Shown: positions 22,724 through 31,676 of the stretch, in pieces
Layout of the letters: every line of letters begins with the position of its first letter
Position numbering within the stretch: position 1 is the first letter of the stretch
DNA from: Halobacteriales archaeon QS_3_64_16
Lineage (GTDB): Archaea; Halobacteriota; Halobacteria; Halobacteriales; Halococcaceae
Length of the DNA: 46,034 bases
Reading direction: 5' to 3'
Assembly (NCBI GenBank): GCA_003021705.1
Contig: PXRJ01000051.1
Location: forward strand, 24,259-70,292
Notes under the pieces: model-generated
Told to the model about the DNA's origin: nothing
Seen by the model: only the letters and a program-made list of their open reading frames with translations
The model's database searches: none
Translations under genes and position numbers: made by a program

Positions 22724-24100
22724 ATGGCAGACGACAGCGGGAGTCATAGCCGTCGTGACGTACTGAGACTGGCCGGCGCGTCCGGCTCAGTTGGTATCGC
22801 GGGATTAGCGGGCTGTGCCGGCGGTGGTGGCGGCGGTGGTGAGGGTGGTGGTGGCAACGGGAGCGGTGGCAGCGGCGAGGACTACCCCTCACTCGGGAAC
22901 TTCCCTATCGAGGGTGACACCGCGACGTTCGGGTTTACGGTGCCACAGACGGGATCGTATCAGAACGAGGGCGCGACCGAACTCGACGCGTACAAACTCG
23001 CAGTCAAGCATCTGAACAACGGCGGCGGCTGGGTCGACAGCTTCAGTGATCTCGAAGGTAACGGCGTGCTCGGCAAACAGATCGACTTCGTCGAGGGCGA
23101 TACGGCGACTGATCCCGATACAGCACGGAACACCGCCGGCCGAATGATCAACCGGGACGACGTGATCATGTTTACCGGCGGCTCATCGAGCGCCGTAGCG
23201 ATCGCATTAGAATCGCTGGCTCAACAGGAAAAGGTGCTGTTTCAGTGTTGTCTCACGCACGCGAACGGCACGACCGGCGCGGACTGTCGCCGGTATGGAT
23301 TCCGGGAGATGTTCAACGCCTACATGACCGCGCAGGCGCTGGTCCCGCCGGTCACGAAGGCCTACGGCGACAACAAGAACTTCTTTCAGCTGTACGCCGA
23401 TTACAGCTGGGGACAAAGCGTCCAGGAATCGACGAAGCGGTTCTTCGAGGAGGCAGGCTGGACGGAAGTCGGCAGCGTCGCAACGCCACTCGGGACGAGT
23501 GATTTCTCCTCGTATCTCTCCCAGGCCCAGAGTTCGGGTGCTGACGTCCTGTTCCTCGACGAGTACGGGCTTGACGGCGCGAACTCGCTCAAGCAGGCCG
23601 TCAATCAGGGTCTGAAACAGGACATGGAGATCGTCGTTCCGCTCTACAATCAGTTGGTGGCGGACAACGCGAAACAGGCGATCCCGGGCGTATTCGGTAC
23701 GACCGCCTGGGACCCCGGGATCGACAACGAACCCTCGAAGGCGTTCGTCGACGCCTACGAGCAAGAATACGACAGTGCGCCACCGGGCGTCGCACAGCTC
23801 GCGTACGCACAGATCTTACAGTACGCCGCGGCCGCCGAACGCGCCGGGACCTTCTATCCACCGGAGATCATCAAGCAACTGGAAGGCTACCAGTACGACA
23901 ACATTGGACTCGGACAGGAGACGATGCGAAAGTGCGACCACCAGGCCCAGCGGGCGATCCCGGTCGTCCAGGGCAAGCCGGTCGCCGAGCAGAGCGGGGC
24001 CGACCTGTTGGACCTCGTCAATCTCGTTCCCAGCGACCAGGTCGGCTACGAGTGTAACAGCGGGCCGGCCGCGGAGTGCGAACTCGGCAGTATGAAGTAG
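22724..24100 (+). CDS. Liv-type ABC transporter substrate-binding lipoprotein
   Basis: A 458-residue exported binding protein of the branched-chain amino-acid/amide family (periplasmic-binding type 1). It has a twin-arginine signal (Arg10-Arg11 in SRRDVLRLAG) and a lipobox (GIAGLAGC) with lipidated Cys31, followed by a Gly/Ser/Asn linker of about 25 residues. The binding fold opens with ATFGFTVPQTGSYQNEGATE; conserved later parts include MINRDDVIMFTGGSSSAVAI and YADYSWGQSVQESTKRFFEE. It carries several extra Cys near QCCLTHANGTTGADC and CNSGPAAEC. It starts at ATG 22724. The following genes are two permeases and two ATPases, so this is a complete importer. Substrate: family members bind amino acids, urea, amides or short acids; I cannot tell which. 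Confidence 0.88.
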   Translation: MADDSGSHSRRDVLRLAGASGSVGIAGLAGCAGGGGGGGEGGGGNGSGGSGEDYPSLGNFPIEGDTATFGFTVPQTGSYQNEGATELDAYKLAVKHLNNGGGWVDSFSDLEGNGVLGKQIDFVEGDTATDPDTARNTAGRMINRDDVIMFTGGSSSAVAIALESLAQQEKVLFQCCLTHANGTTGADCRRYGFREMFNAYMTAQALVPPVTKAYGDNKNFFQLYADYSWGQSVQESTKRFFEEAGWTEVGSVATPLGTSDFSSYLSQAQSSGADVLFLDEYGLDGANSLKQAVNQGLKQDMEIVVPLYNQLVADNAKQAIPGVFGTTAWDPGIDNEPSKAFVDAYEQEYDSAPPGVAQLAYAQILQYAAAAERAGTFYPPEIIKQLEGYQYDNIGLGQETMRKCDHQAQRAIPVVQGKPVAEQSGADLLDLVNLVPSDQVGYECNSGPAAECELGSMK

Positions 24101-24258
24101 CTGGTACAGTCGATCGGACTTCAGCGAACACGATAGTGATAGACGGATCCTACGATATGACATGACATACGACACCACGAGAGGAGGGACGCGCCTGATT
24201 CGACCACCGATATCTAGTATCGAAGTACTGATCGCGGGGAGCGGACGGTGAACGTTCG

Positions 24259-25230
24259 ATGAGTCTCCTCACCGAGACGGCACGTGTTCTCCTCAACGGG
24301 CTCCAGACCGGAGCGATCTACGTACTGTTGGCGATGGGACTGTCGATCATCCTCGGCACGCTCAAGTTCGTGAACTTCGCCCACGGCGCGTTATACCTCC
24401 TCGGCCTCTATGCAGGAATCCTGATCTCCCAGTCGACGGACTTCTCACAGGGACAACTCGCGGAGTACGGGCTCGGCACGCTCGGGCTCGATTGGGGCTT
24501 TCTGGCTGCACTGCTCCTCGTGCCGTTCATCGTCTTCGTTCTGGGCATCGCGATGGAACGGTTCGTCGCACGGCCGTTTTACGATCGGCCCGATACCGAC
24601 CAGATCCTCTTTACCTTCGGGCTCGCGATCGTCGTCCAGCAGGTAGTCCGGATCCTCTTCGGCGGCAACAGCGTGAACTTCACCCAACCCGGTTGGGCGT
24701 CGGGAGCGGTAGCGCTACCCCTGGTCGGCGGCTTCCCCCAGTGGCGGCTGTGGGTGATCGGGATCACCACGTTACTGGTAGCAATCGTCTACGCGCTGAT
24801 CGAGTTCACTGACTTCGGGCTGGTGGTCCGTGCAGGCACCCAGGACGCGGAGATGGTCCAGTTGCTCGGCATCCGGATCACCCGGCCCTACATCGCCGTC
24901 TTCGGTATCGGGGCGGCGCTCGCGGGCGTCGCCGGCGTCGTCGGCGGCCCGCTGAGCGTCGTCAACCCTACCGTCGGCACCGACATCTTAGTGCCGGCCT
25001 TCATTACCGTCGTGATTGGCGGGCTCGGCAGCGTCCGGGGCGCGGTCGTCGGTGGATTGCTGCTCGGCATCACCGAATCGTTCCTGATCCAGTGGAGCCT
25101 CGTGATCCCCTCGCTCGGCATCGATTATGGATTCGCTCCCTGGTCGCAGGTCGGCATCTACGCGATCGCCGCGATCATCCTTCTGGTCCGTCCCCAGGGG
25201 CTGTTCGGCAGCGAGGTAGATGTCTCGTGA
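24259..25230 (+). CDS. livH: Liv-type ABC transporter permease (LivH-like)
   Basis: A 323-residue inner-membrane permease with about eight to nine membrane segments, the normal size for the family. It opens LNGLQTGAIYVLLAMGLSII and keeps the landmark GTLKFVNFAHGALYLLGLYA, then IAMERFVARPFYDRPDTDQI and GIGAALAGVAGVVGGPLSVV. The motif FITVVIGGLGSVRGAVVGGL near residue 255 marks the ATPase-coupling region typical of LivH. It starts at ATG 24259, about 160 bases after the binding-protein gene; the gap holds no gene. It pairs with the LivM-like permease that follows. Confidence 0.9.
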   Translation: MSLLTETARVLLNGLQTGAIYVLLAMGLSIILGTLKFVNFAHGALYLLGLYAGILISQSTDFSQGQLAEYGLGTLGLDWGFLAALLLVPFIVFVLGIAMERFVARPFYDRPDTDQILFTFGLAIVVQQVVRILFGGNSVNFTQPGWASGAVALPLVGGFPQWRLWVIGITTLLVAIVYALIEFTDFGLVVRAGTQDAEMVQLLGIRITRPYIAVFGIGAALAGVAGVVGGPLSVVNPTVGTDILVPAFITVVIGGLGSVRGAVVGGLLLGITESFLIQWSLVIPSLGIDYGFAPWSQVGIYAIAAIILLVRPQGLFGSEVDVS

Positions 25231-25321
25231 TCCCGGTACCGACGCCGAGCCCGAACGCGAATCGAGCGATCCGTGAACTGGCCATCCCACATCGTTTATT
25301 AGTACATATGTCCTGCAGGGC

Positions 25322-26548
25322 GTGTATGCGGAACGCAGGGGGTGTATCCACGTGAGCGACGAGAGCGCGAACCCGGCCGATACGACCGAGACGGCAACCA
25401 CCGTCGACACCGCCGACGCGGCCGACACTACCGAGACGGAAGCTGACGGCGGGGAGACGCTCGGCGGTGCTTCGGGTGCCAGTACGGTCGCCTCGCTCCA
25501 GGCACGCTGGGAGAGCGCTCGCGATCGGGAACTCACGGTTATCGGGTTGACGATCGTCGGCGTTTCTCTCTTTCCCTACCTGTTCGCACGGGCGCCAGTA
25601 GTGAGTGACCTGCTGCAAGGCTACCAGGAACTGGCCTCGTTGATGCTCGTCTGGGGCATCTTCGCCATCGGGTTCGACATCCTGCTTGGCCGCACGGGCT
25701 TGCTGTCCTTCGGGCACGCCGCCCTCTGGGGGACGGGGGCGTATGCGGCCGGCTGGGCCAGCGCCAACATTACTACCTTTCCGCTACTGCTGGTCGCGAT
25801 CGGCGTTACCACCGCCGTTGTCCTCTCGGTAGTGCTCGGCTGGCTCTCGCTGCGGCGGGGTGGGATCTACTTCGCGATCCTCACGCTGGCGTTCGCACAG
25901 ATGATCTACTACATGGCCTCGGCCCCCCTCTCGTTCATTACGGGTGGTGACAACGGCCTCACCGGCGTCGAGATCGGCTCGCTACTGGGGGTGTTCGATC
26001 TCGGCACCGAGTTGCCCTCGGTCGCCGGCACCCTGCTAGGGACGTGGCGCTATGCCTTCATCGGTGCTTTCCTCGTGGTGAGTGTAGCGGCTATCTACCG
26101 GATTCTGAACTCGCCGTATGGAATCGTCTTCCGGGCCATCCGCGAGAACGAACAGCGCGCGGAGTTCGTCGGTTTCAACGTCTGGCGCTACAAGCTAGCG
26201 GCGTTCGTTCTCTCCGGGACCTTCGCAGGACTGGCCGGCGCGCTCTTTACGATTCACGGCGAGTACGTCCCGTTGAGTTCGCTGTACTGGCAGACCAGTG
26301 GCGAGGTCGTCATCATGACGGTGCTCGGTGGCGTCGGGTCGCTGCTCGGGCCGCTGTTCGGTGCGGGGATCTACCTCTGGGTCGAGTACATCGTCAGTGG
26401 AGGCTATCCCTTCGACTGGATCGCGCCCTACTGGCTACTCGTGCTCGGTAGCGTCTTCGTCACCGTCGTCGTCCTCTTCCCCGAGGGGATCTGGGGGCTT
26501 ATCGGCGATCTCCGCACCCGCGTCGCGACCCGACTGGAGGAGCGATAA
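25322..26548 (+). CDS. livM: Liv-type ABC transporter permease (LivM-like)
   Basis: A 408-residue permease. A 65-residue Thr/Ala/Asp-rich hydrophilic head, unusual in length, precedes about ten membrane segments. LivM landmarks are GFDILLGRTGLLSFGHAALW, RRGGIYFAILTLAFAQMIYY, GDNGLTGV, RAIRENEQRAEFVGFNVWRY and MTVLGGVGSLLGPLFGAGIY. Two starts are possible: GTG 25322, positioned about 27 bases after a TTTATTAG element, and GTG 25352, which removes ten non-conserved residues. Its stop overlaps the start of the ATPase gene by one base, so translation is coupled. With the preceding gene it forms the membrane channel of the importer. Confidence 0.87.
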   Translation: MYAERRGCIHVSDESANPADTTETATTVDTADAADTTETEADGGETLGGASGASTVASLQARWESARDRELTVIGLTIVGVSLFPYLFARAPVVSDLLQGYQELASLMLVWGIFAIGFDILLGRTGLLSFGHAALWGTGAYAAGWASANITTFPLLLVAIGVTTAVVLSVVLGWLSLRRGGIYFAILTLAFAQMIYYMASAPLSFITGGDNGLTGVEIGSLLGVFDLGTELPSVAGTLLGTWRYAFIGAFLVVSVAAIYRILNSPYGIVFRAIRENEQRAEFVGFNVWRYKLAAFVLSGTFAGLAGALFTIHGEYVPLSSLYWQTSGEVVIMTVLGGVGSLLGPLFGAGIYLWVEYIVSGGYPFDWIAPYWLLVLGSVFVTVVVLFPEGIWGLIGDLRTRVATRLEER

Positions 26549-27306
26549 TGGCGCTGCTCGAAACTCAGGGGCTGATCAAACGATTCGGCGGGCTTACCGC
26601 AACCGACGACGTCGACCTCGCGATCGAGGAGGGCGAACGCGTAAGCGTCATCGGTCCTAATGGCGCGGGCAAGACGACACTGATCAACCAGATCACCCGC
26701 CTGCTTGACCCGACCGAGGGCGACATCCTGTTCAAAGGCGAGTCGATAATAGAAACCGATCCACACGAGGTCGTCCAGCGCGGGATCAGCAAGTCCTTCC
26801 AGACGGCTTCTATCTTTCCTGAACTCACGGTCGAACAGAACGCCGAGATCGCCGCACTCGGTTCCGAACACGGCTCCTTTCGCTTGAATTTCTTCCGACA
26901 CCAGAACCGGTACAGTGGAGTGAGCGAGGCGACCCGCCGGACCTTAGAAGCCGTTGACCTCTGGGGGCAGCGCGACACACAGGCGAGCGCGCTTCCCTAC
27001 GGCGACAAGCGTCGCTTAGAGATCGGCATCGCGCTGGCGAGCGAACCCGCTCTCCTCCTCATGGACGAACCGACCGCGGGGATGAGCCCCGAGGAGACGA
27101 ACGCGACGGTTTCGCTCATCGAGGAGGTACAGGAGGAACTCGGGCTGACGCTCGTGTTGGTCGAACACGACATGGAGATCGTCTTCGACTTCTCCGATCG
27201 CATCGTCGTCCTCAATCGCGGCCAGGTCATCGCGGAGGGCACGCCCGAGGAGATCCAGGGCAACCCGGACGTCCAAGAGGCCTATCTCGGGGGTGTCGAG
27301 CTATGA
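26548..27306 (+). CDS. livG: Liv-type ABC transporter ATP-binding protein (LivG-like)
   Basis: A 252-residue cytosolic ATPase. Walker A is GPNGAGKTTLIN (about residues 36-47). The signature region reads ALPYGDKRRLEIGIALASEP rather than LSGGQ, as usual for LivG. Walker B is LLLMDEPTAGMSPEET and the H-loop is LVEHDMEIVFDFSDR. The LivG-specific C-terminus (GTPEEIQGNPDVQEAYLGG) is present. The start codon overlaps the permease stop, and its own stop overlaps the next ATPase start by four bases. It powers the importer together with LivF. Confidence 0.93.
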   Translation: MALLETQGLIKRFGGLTATDDVDLAIEEGERVSVIGPNGAGKTTLINQITRLLDPTEGDILFKGESIIETDPHEVVQRGISKSFQTASIFPELTVEQNAEIAALGSEHGSFRLNFFRHQNRYSGVSEATRRTLEAVDLWGQRDTQASALPYGDKRRLEIGIALASEPALLLMDEPTAGMSPEETNATVSLIEEVQEELGLTLVLVEHDMEIVFDFSDRIVVLNRGQVIAEGTPEEIQGNPDVQEAYLGGVEL

Positions 27307-28046
27307 GCCTGTTGACCCTCGAGGACATCGACGCCTACTACGGCGAGAGCCACATCCTTCGGGACCTCTCGATGGCGGTCGAGGACGGGGAGGTCTGTGC
27401 ATTACTCGGTCGCAACGGTGCGGGGAAGACCACGACGCTGCGCTCGATCGTCGGCGCGAAACCGCCGACGGTTCGAAACGGGACGATCACTTTCGATGGG
27501 ACGGGCGTCACTGGACGGGACAGCGAGGACGTCTCGATGGGCGGGATCTCCCTGGTCCCCGAGGAACGACGCATCTTCTCGGATCTAACCGTCGCGGAGA
27601 ACCTCCATCTCGCCGACGTCGCCCGCAATCGATCGAACACGATCGGTCGGTCGGTGAGCGTCGAACGGAGCGGGATGAGTACTGAAGAGGTCTTCGACTT
27701 TTTCCCACGGCTCGAGGAGCGCGACTCCCAGAAAGCCGGCACCTTATCCGGTGGCGAACAGCAGATGCTCGCGATCGGGCGCGCGCTCAAGCAAAACACC
27801 CAGTTGCTCATGCTCGACGAGCCCTACGAGGGACTCGCCCCACAGATCATCGAAGCGGTCGAGAACGCGATCGAGCGCATCAGCGACTCGGGGACGACTT
27901 TACTCTTGGTCGAACAGAACGCCGTCGCGGCGATCGGTATCGCCGACCGGTGTTACGTTATCGATCAGGGCGAGATCGTCTTCGAGGGCGAGGCCGAGGA
28001 ACTCCGCGAGGACGACGAAACACGCGAGCGATATCTCGGCGTCTGA
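27303..28046 (+). CDS. livF: Liv-type ABC transporter ATP-binding protein (LivF-like)
   Basis: A 247-residue second ATPase. Walker A GRNGAGKTTTLRS, Q-loop region GGISLVPEERRIFSDLTVAE, signature LSGGEQQMLAIGRALKQNTQ, Walker B LLMLDEPYEGLAPQ and H-loop LLLVEQNAVAAIGIADR (Gln in place of His, usual in LivF). A short insertion (about residues 105-125, GRSVSVERSGMS) is present between Q-loop and signature. It starts at ATG 27303 inside the end of livG. The next gene is a thioredoxin-like protein only nine bases downstream. Confidence 0.93.
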   Translation: MSLLTLEDIDAYYGESHILRDLSMAVEDGEVCALLGRNGAGKTTTLRSIVGAKPPTVRNGTITFDGTGVTGRDSEDVSMGGISLVPEERRIFSDLTVAENLHLADVARNRSNTIGRSVSVERSGMSTEEVFDFFPRLEERDSQKAGTLSGGEQQMLAIGRALKQNTQLLMLDEPYEGLAPQIIEAVENAIERISDSGTTLLLVEQNAVAAIGIADRCYVIDQGEIVFEGEAEELREDDETRERYLGV

Positions 28047-28054
28047 ATCCCCAT

Positions 28055-28855
28055 ATGGACGACCACGACGAACCCGATACCGTCGACACGACCGAGGAAC
28101 TCGACAGCACCGACGAACTCGATACCACCGATGACACCGACGGGACCGGCGAGTGGGACTCCGACCGCGACGGCTCGGCGGCCGACCTAACGCCCGAGGA
28201 ACTCCTCGAGACGCTGCTCGACGAGGAGGTCCTCACGATCGACGACCGGACGGGCACAGTGACGACGACCGCCGGCTTCGAGGACACCTACAGCGTCTAC
28301 CTCGATACGTACCTCTCGGTGCCCCGGGAGGAGTTCGTCGCCTCGGTTGCCGAGACCTTCGCTCTCGACTCGGCCGAACTCGCCGCCGGTCGGATCGAGG
28401 ACCTCGCCGTTACCCGCGAACAGCTCGCCGCGTACCTCTCGCTTCGCTCCGTGCTCGAGGGTGGCTACGACCCCGAGACACTGACCCGGATGGCCGTCGT
28501 CGTCGCCGACCTCGAACCCGAGACGCCGGTGCCCGATCGCTTAGAGTTACTCGAGGACGAGACGTTCGGACCCTTCGTCCGGACTCACGACCGGGCTATC
28601 CTTACCGTGTGGGCGCGTCGCTGTGCTCCCTGTGAGGCGATGAAAGACGATCTCGACGCGGTTCTCGATACAGTCCCCGAGGAGGCCGCGGTCGCCGGTA
28701 TCGACGGCGATCGGGCGCGGGAGTTCTGTAGCACTCACGACGTCGACGCCGCGCCCGCCATCGTCTACTTCGAGAACGGCCATCACCGCCGGACGACCGT
28801 CGGCCGATCGACCCCGCCGGACATCGCAGCCGCTATCGAGGACGTCTACGGGTAA
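28055..28855 (+). CDS. Thioredoxin-domain protein with acidic and uncharacterised N-terminal parts
   Basis: A 266-residue soluble protein. The first 45 residues are a Thr/Asp/Glu-rich, probably disordered head. Residues about 45-150 form a helical, unrecognised domain (TPEELLETLLDEEVLTIDDR, TYLSVPREEFVASVAETF). Residues about 165-260 are a thioredoxin fold: AILTVWARRCAPCEAMKDDL, with the active-site pair Cys190 and Cys193 (CAPC), then AVAGIDGDRAREFCSTHDV and APAIVYFENGHHR. The proline before the last strand pair (APAIVYF) is as in thioredoxins. It starts at ATG 28055, nine bases after the ATPase stop, so it belongs to the importer operon. The in-frame opening at 27950 lies inside livF and is rejected. 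Confidence 0.8.
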   Translation: MDDHDEPDTVDTTEELDSTDELDTTDDTDGTGEWDSDRDGSAADLTPEELLETLLDEEVLTIDDRTGTVTTTAGFEDTYSVYLDTYLSVPREEFVASVAETFALDSAELAAGRIEDLAVTREQLAAYLSLRSVLEGGYDPETLTRMAVVVADLEPETPVPDRLELLEDETFGPFVRTHDRAILTVWARRCAPCEAMKDDLDAVLDTVPEEAAVAGIDGDRAREFCSTHDVDAAPAIVYFENGHHRRTTVGRSTPPDIAAAIEDVYG

Positions 28856-29421
28856 GCGTCGCCCCTTCGATCGCTCTCCCGGTTCGTTGGCCTTCAAGGC
28901 CCCGAGATCTACTGCTCTCGCGGTCCCGCTATGGCCGGCTTGCCCGATCGACCGCTTCGAGAGACCGGTTGCTGGCTACGAGATGGCCGCTTGCCGTTCG
29001 ACCCTCCTCGATCGAGACAGAAATATCACCGCAGGGAATGTGCCGATCGCAATAATTATGAACGAACACGGGAGATGCGATGGTAGCATGGCGTGATCCA
29101 GCGCGAAACACGATACCATGGTGCCTACGAACTCGTCTCGATGGCACGCGGTGTGTAACCGACCGATCTCACAGAGGTCGTTCGGCCCCTTGCCCGTCAC
29201 CGCTGAAACCGGTCACCGGGTTGATCGCATTGCGAACTATCACCGATCGACGACTGCCCGCTAGGAATACGGGCCACGGGTCGGAGGGGACTGGCCGAGT
29301 GTCGGTACGGATCGGCCGTGCCGGCGGTTCGGGCGGTTCGATCTCCGGTCGAGTTCCGCGAAGTACTACCGCACTGGTGACCATCGACGACACCGCACAC
29401 GACGAACGGAACCCAAAACGA
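28856..29421. other. 566-base stretch without a clear gene
   Basis: The long plus-strand frame that enters the DUF4212 gene has no family resemblance upstream of ATG 29422, and minus-strand frames look like shadows. An AATAATTATG at 29051-29060 is the most AT-rich point and could be a promoter for a long leader. I see no terminator, repeat or RNA gene that I can support. Confidence 0.4.
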
Positions 29422-29934
29422 ATGAACGAAGACACTCACACCGATCGAACGGAGCACAACACGGACGGGCAAGCACCCGCCCGAACCGACGGCGGGAGAG
29501 CCGAAACTGATGGCGGTACGGCCACTGGGGCTACACAAGCCTCCCGGAACCACCGGGATACCAACTACCTCGATGCGGAGGTGAACCTGCTGCGGCCGAG
29601 TACGCCGTTTATGCGCGATCACCTTCGGATCGTCTGGACGGGTTTCATTGTCTGGGCGATCATCGTTTTCGGTCCGGTAACGCTGACGGCGATCGCACCG
29701 GGCGTGATGACGACACAGATGCCAGTGATCGGCTTCCCCTTGCACTACTTCCTGGTCGCCTTCGGGGGGCCGACCGGCGCGCTCCTGCTGGCGTTTTGGT
29801 ACGCCCGTCGACGCGATGCGCTCGATACGAAATACGGCATCAAGCACACCACCACCGAGGACCGAACGGAGCGTAGCGATGGAGCCGAGGACAGCGAGGA
29901 GACCGCAGTGACCGACGGCGGGGTGGACGAATGA
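29422..29934 (+). CDS. DUF4212 small subunit of a sodium:solute symporter
   Basis: A 170-residue membrane protein. A hydrophilic head of about 55 residues rich in Thr, Asp and Gly precedes the DUF4212 domain: YLDAEVNLLRPSTPFMRDHL and then two membrane segments (about residues 75-98 and 103-125, including FPLHYFLVAFGGPTGALLLA) ending in FWYARRRDALDTKYGI. A charged tail follows. DUF4212 proteins always accompany a symporter of the acetate/solute type, as here. It starts at ATG 29422 and its stop overlaps the symporter ATG (ATGA), so they are coupled. Its precise role is unknown. Confidence 0.86.
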   Translation: MNEDTHTDRTEHNTDGQAPARTDGGRAETDGGTATGATQASRNHRDTNYLDAEVNLLRPSTPFMRDHLRIVWTGFIVWAIIVFGPVTLTAIAPGVMTTQMPVIGFPLHYFLVAFGGPTGALLLAFWYARRRDALDTKYGIKHTTTEDRTERSDGAEDSEETAVTDGGVDE

Positions 29935-31667
29935 GCGCCGCCGCTGCACTGGGCGCGCTCGGTACGTTCGGCCCGGAAGCGGCCGGCGTCTTCCTCCAGG
30001 CTGGTACCGGGTTGCTCCCCGAGGGACTGGACGTCTCGTTCAAGCTCCTCCCGGCGATCATCGTTCTGGCGATGTTGCTGTTGTTCTTAGCTATCGGCTT
30101 CGTCTTCCGGGTGGCCGATTCGGAGAACATGTGGGTCGCCGGCCGTTCGATCGGCAATCTGGAAAACGGGATGGCGATCGGCGCGAACTGGATGTCAGCC
30201 GCGTCCTATCTCGGGCTGGCGGCACTCATCGCGCTGTCGGGCTTTTATGGACTGGCCTTCGTCATCGGCTGGACGACGGGCTATTTCATCCTGCTCATCT
30301 TCCTGGCCGCACAGATGCGTCGGTTCGGGAAGTACACCGCACCGGACTTCGTCGGCGATCGGTTCAACTCGGATGCCGCCCGGTCCATCGCGGCGATCAC
30401 GACCTTTCTCATCGCCTTCGTCTACGCGATCGGCAACGCCCGCGGGATGGGGCTCGTCGGCCTGTATATCTTCGGTGACATCGCGCTGCCGGGTCTCAGT
30501 GGCTACCAGTCGATGGTCGTGCTCATGATGACGATCACGGTCGGCTACCTCACCCTCTCGGGGATGCTCGGCGCGACGAAGAATCAGGCCGTTCAGTATG
30601 GCATCCTTATCGTCGCCTTCTTGACCGGCCTCTATGCAGTCGGCATCACCCAGGGGTACTCGACGGTCCTCCCGCAGATCGAGTACGGACAGCTGATCGG
30701 CACGCTCAGCAGTGAGTTCAGCCAACCCTTCGCGGGCGCGAGTTACTACCTCTGGATCGCGACGGCCTTCTCGCTCATCGTCGGGACCTGTGGGTTGCCC
30801 CACGTCCTCGTCCGCTTCTATACGGTCGAGAGCGAACGGACGGCGCGCTGGTCGACCGTTTGGGGCCTGCTTTTCATCTGTTTGCTGTTCTGGGGTGCCC
30901 CGGCCTTCGCGACCTTCGGTACCGATCTCTACGCGGAGAACGTCGGCGCAGTCTACGGCGACCCCGGGATGGGTAGTGCCGCGGGCGACGTCATCGTCGT
31001 GCTCGCCGCACAACTGGCGAACCTGCCACAGTGGTTCGTCGGCTTCGTCGCCGCGGGCGGGATCGCCGCGGCAATCGCAACGGTCTCCGGCCTCTTTATT
31101 ACCGGCTCCTCGGCGATCTCACACGATATCTACACCAATATTATCAATCCCGAGGCGACCCAGCGCCAACAGGTACTGGTCGGTCGCCTGTCCATTGTTC
31201 TCTTAGGTATCATCACGACGCTGGCCGCACTCGATCCGGCCGCGCCGATCGGGGCGCTGGTCGCGTATGCCTTCTCGCTGGCCGGCACGGTGCTCTTCCC
31301 GATGTTCTTCCTCGGGATGTGGTGGGAAAACACCAATCGACAGGGCGCGCTCGCCGGGATGGGCACCGGTTTGATCATCTGGTTCATTCCGATGCTAAAC
31401 GAGGTCCTGCCAGTCTACATCGCTAACGGGGAACCGTACGTCCCCTTCTTGGCACAGTGGCTACCGGCGATCGGTTCGGCGTTGATCGCCATGCCTATCG
31501 TCTTCGCGGTCACCATCGGCGTCTCGCTGGTAACCAAAAAACCGCCACTGGAGACCAAACGGGTCGTCCGCCAGTGTCACAGCCCCGAACCGATGGGCCA
31601 GCAACAGACCGCCCACGACGTCGTCGCCGCCGACGGCGGTGAAGAACAAAGCCCGGCAGACGACTGA
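29931..31667 (+). CDS. Sodium:solute symporter (SSS family, acetate/ActP-like)
   Basis: A 578-residue membrane transporter with about 13 segments. Landmarks include AGRSIGNLENGMAIGANWMS, AASYLGLAALIALSGFYGLA, FGKYTAPDFVGDRFNSDAAR, GNARGMGLVGLYIFGD and LPHVLVRFYTV. These match the VC_2705-type subfamily that works with DUF4212 and often carries acetate or related small acids with Na+; the substrate is inferred. It starts at ATG 29931, overlapping the small-subunit stop. The universal stress protein gene follows nine bases after the stop. An acs gene lies upstream, which fits acetate uptake. Confidence 0.91.
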   Translation: MSAAAALGALGTFGPEAAGVFLQAGTGLLPEGLDVSFKLLPAIIVLAMLLLFLAIGFVFRVADSENMWVAGRSIGNLENGMAIGANWMSAASYLGLAALIALSGFYGLAFVIGWTTGYFILLIFLAAQMRRFGKYTAPDFVGDRFNSDAARSIAAITTFLIAFVYAIGNARGMGLVGLYIFGDIALPGLSGYQSMVVLMMTITVGYLTLSGMLGATKNQAVQYGILIVAFLTGLYAVGITQGYSTVLPQIEYGQLIGTLSSEFSQPFAGASYYLWIATAFSLIVGTCGLPHVLVRFYTVESERTARWSTVWGLLFICLLFWGAPAFATFGTDLYAENVGAVYGDPGMGSAAGDVIVVLAAQLANLPQWFVGFVAAGGIAAAIATVSGLFITGSSAISHDIYTNIINPEATQRQQVLVGRLSIVLLGIITTLAALDPAAPIGALVAYAFSLAGTVLFPMFFLGMWWENTNRQGALAGMGTGLIIWFIPMLNEVLPVYIANGEPYVPFLAQWLPAIGSALIAMPIVFAVTIGVSLVTKKPPLETKRVVRQCHSPEPMGQQQTAHDVVAADGGEEQSPADD

Positions 31668-31676
31668 GAGGCTATC

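Noticed and set aside
22815-22880. GGT/GGC tandem repeat in the binding-protein gene
   Set aside because: It encodes the flexible Gly/Ser linker behind the lipobox, normal in haloarchaeal lipoproteins, and keeps the frame.
30195-31013. Minus-strand frame of 272 codons
   Set aside because: Antisense of the sodium:solute symporter; highly charged translation with no family resemblance.
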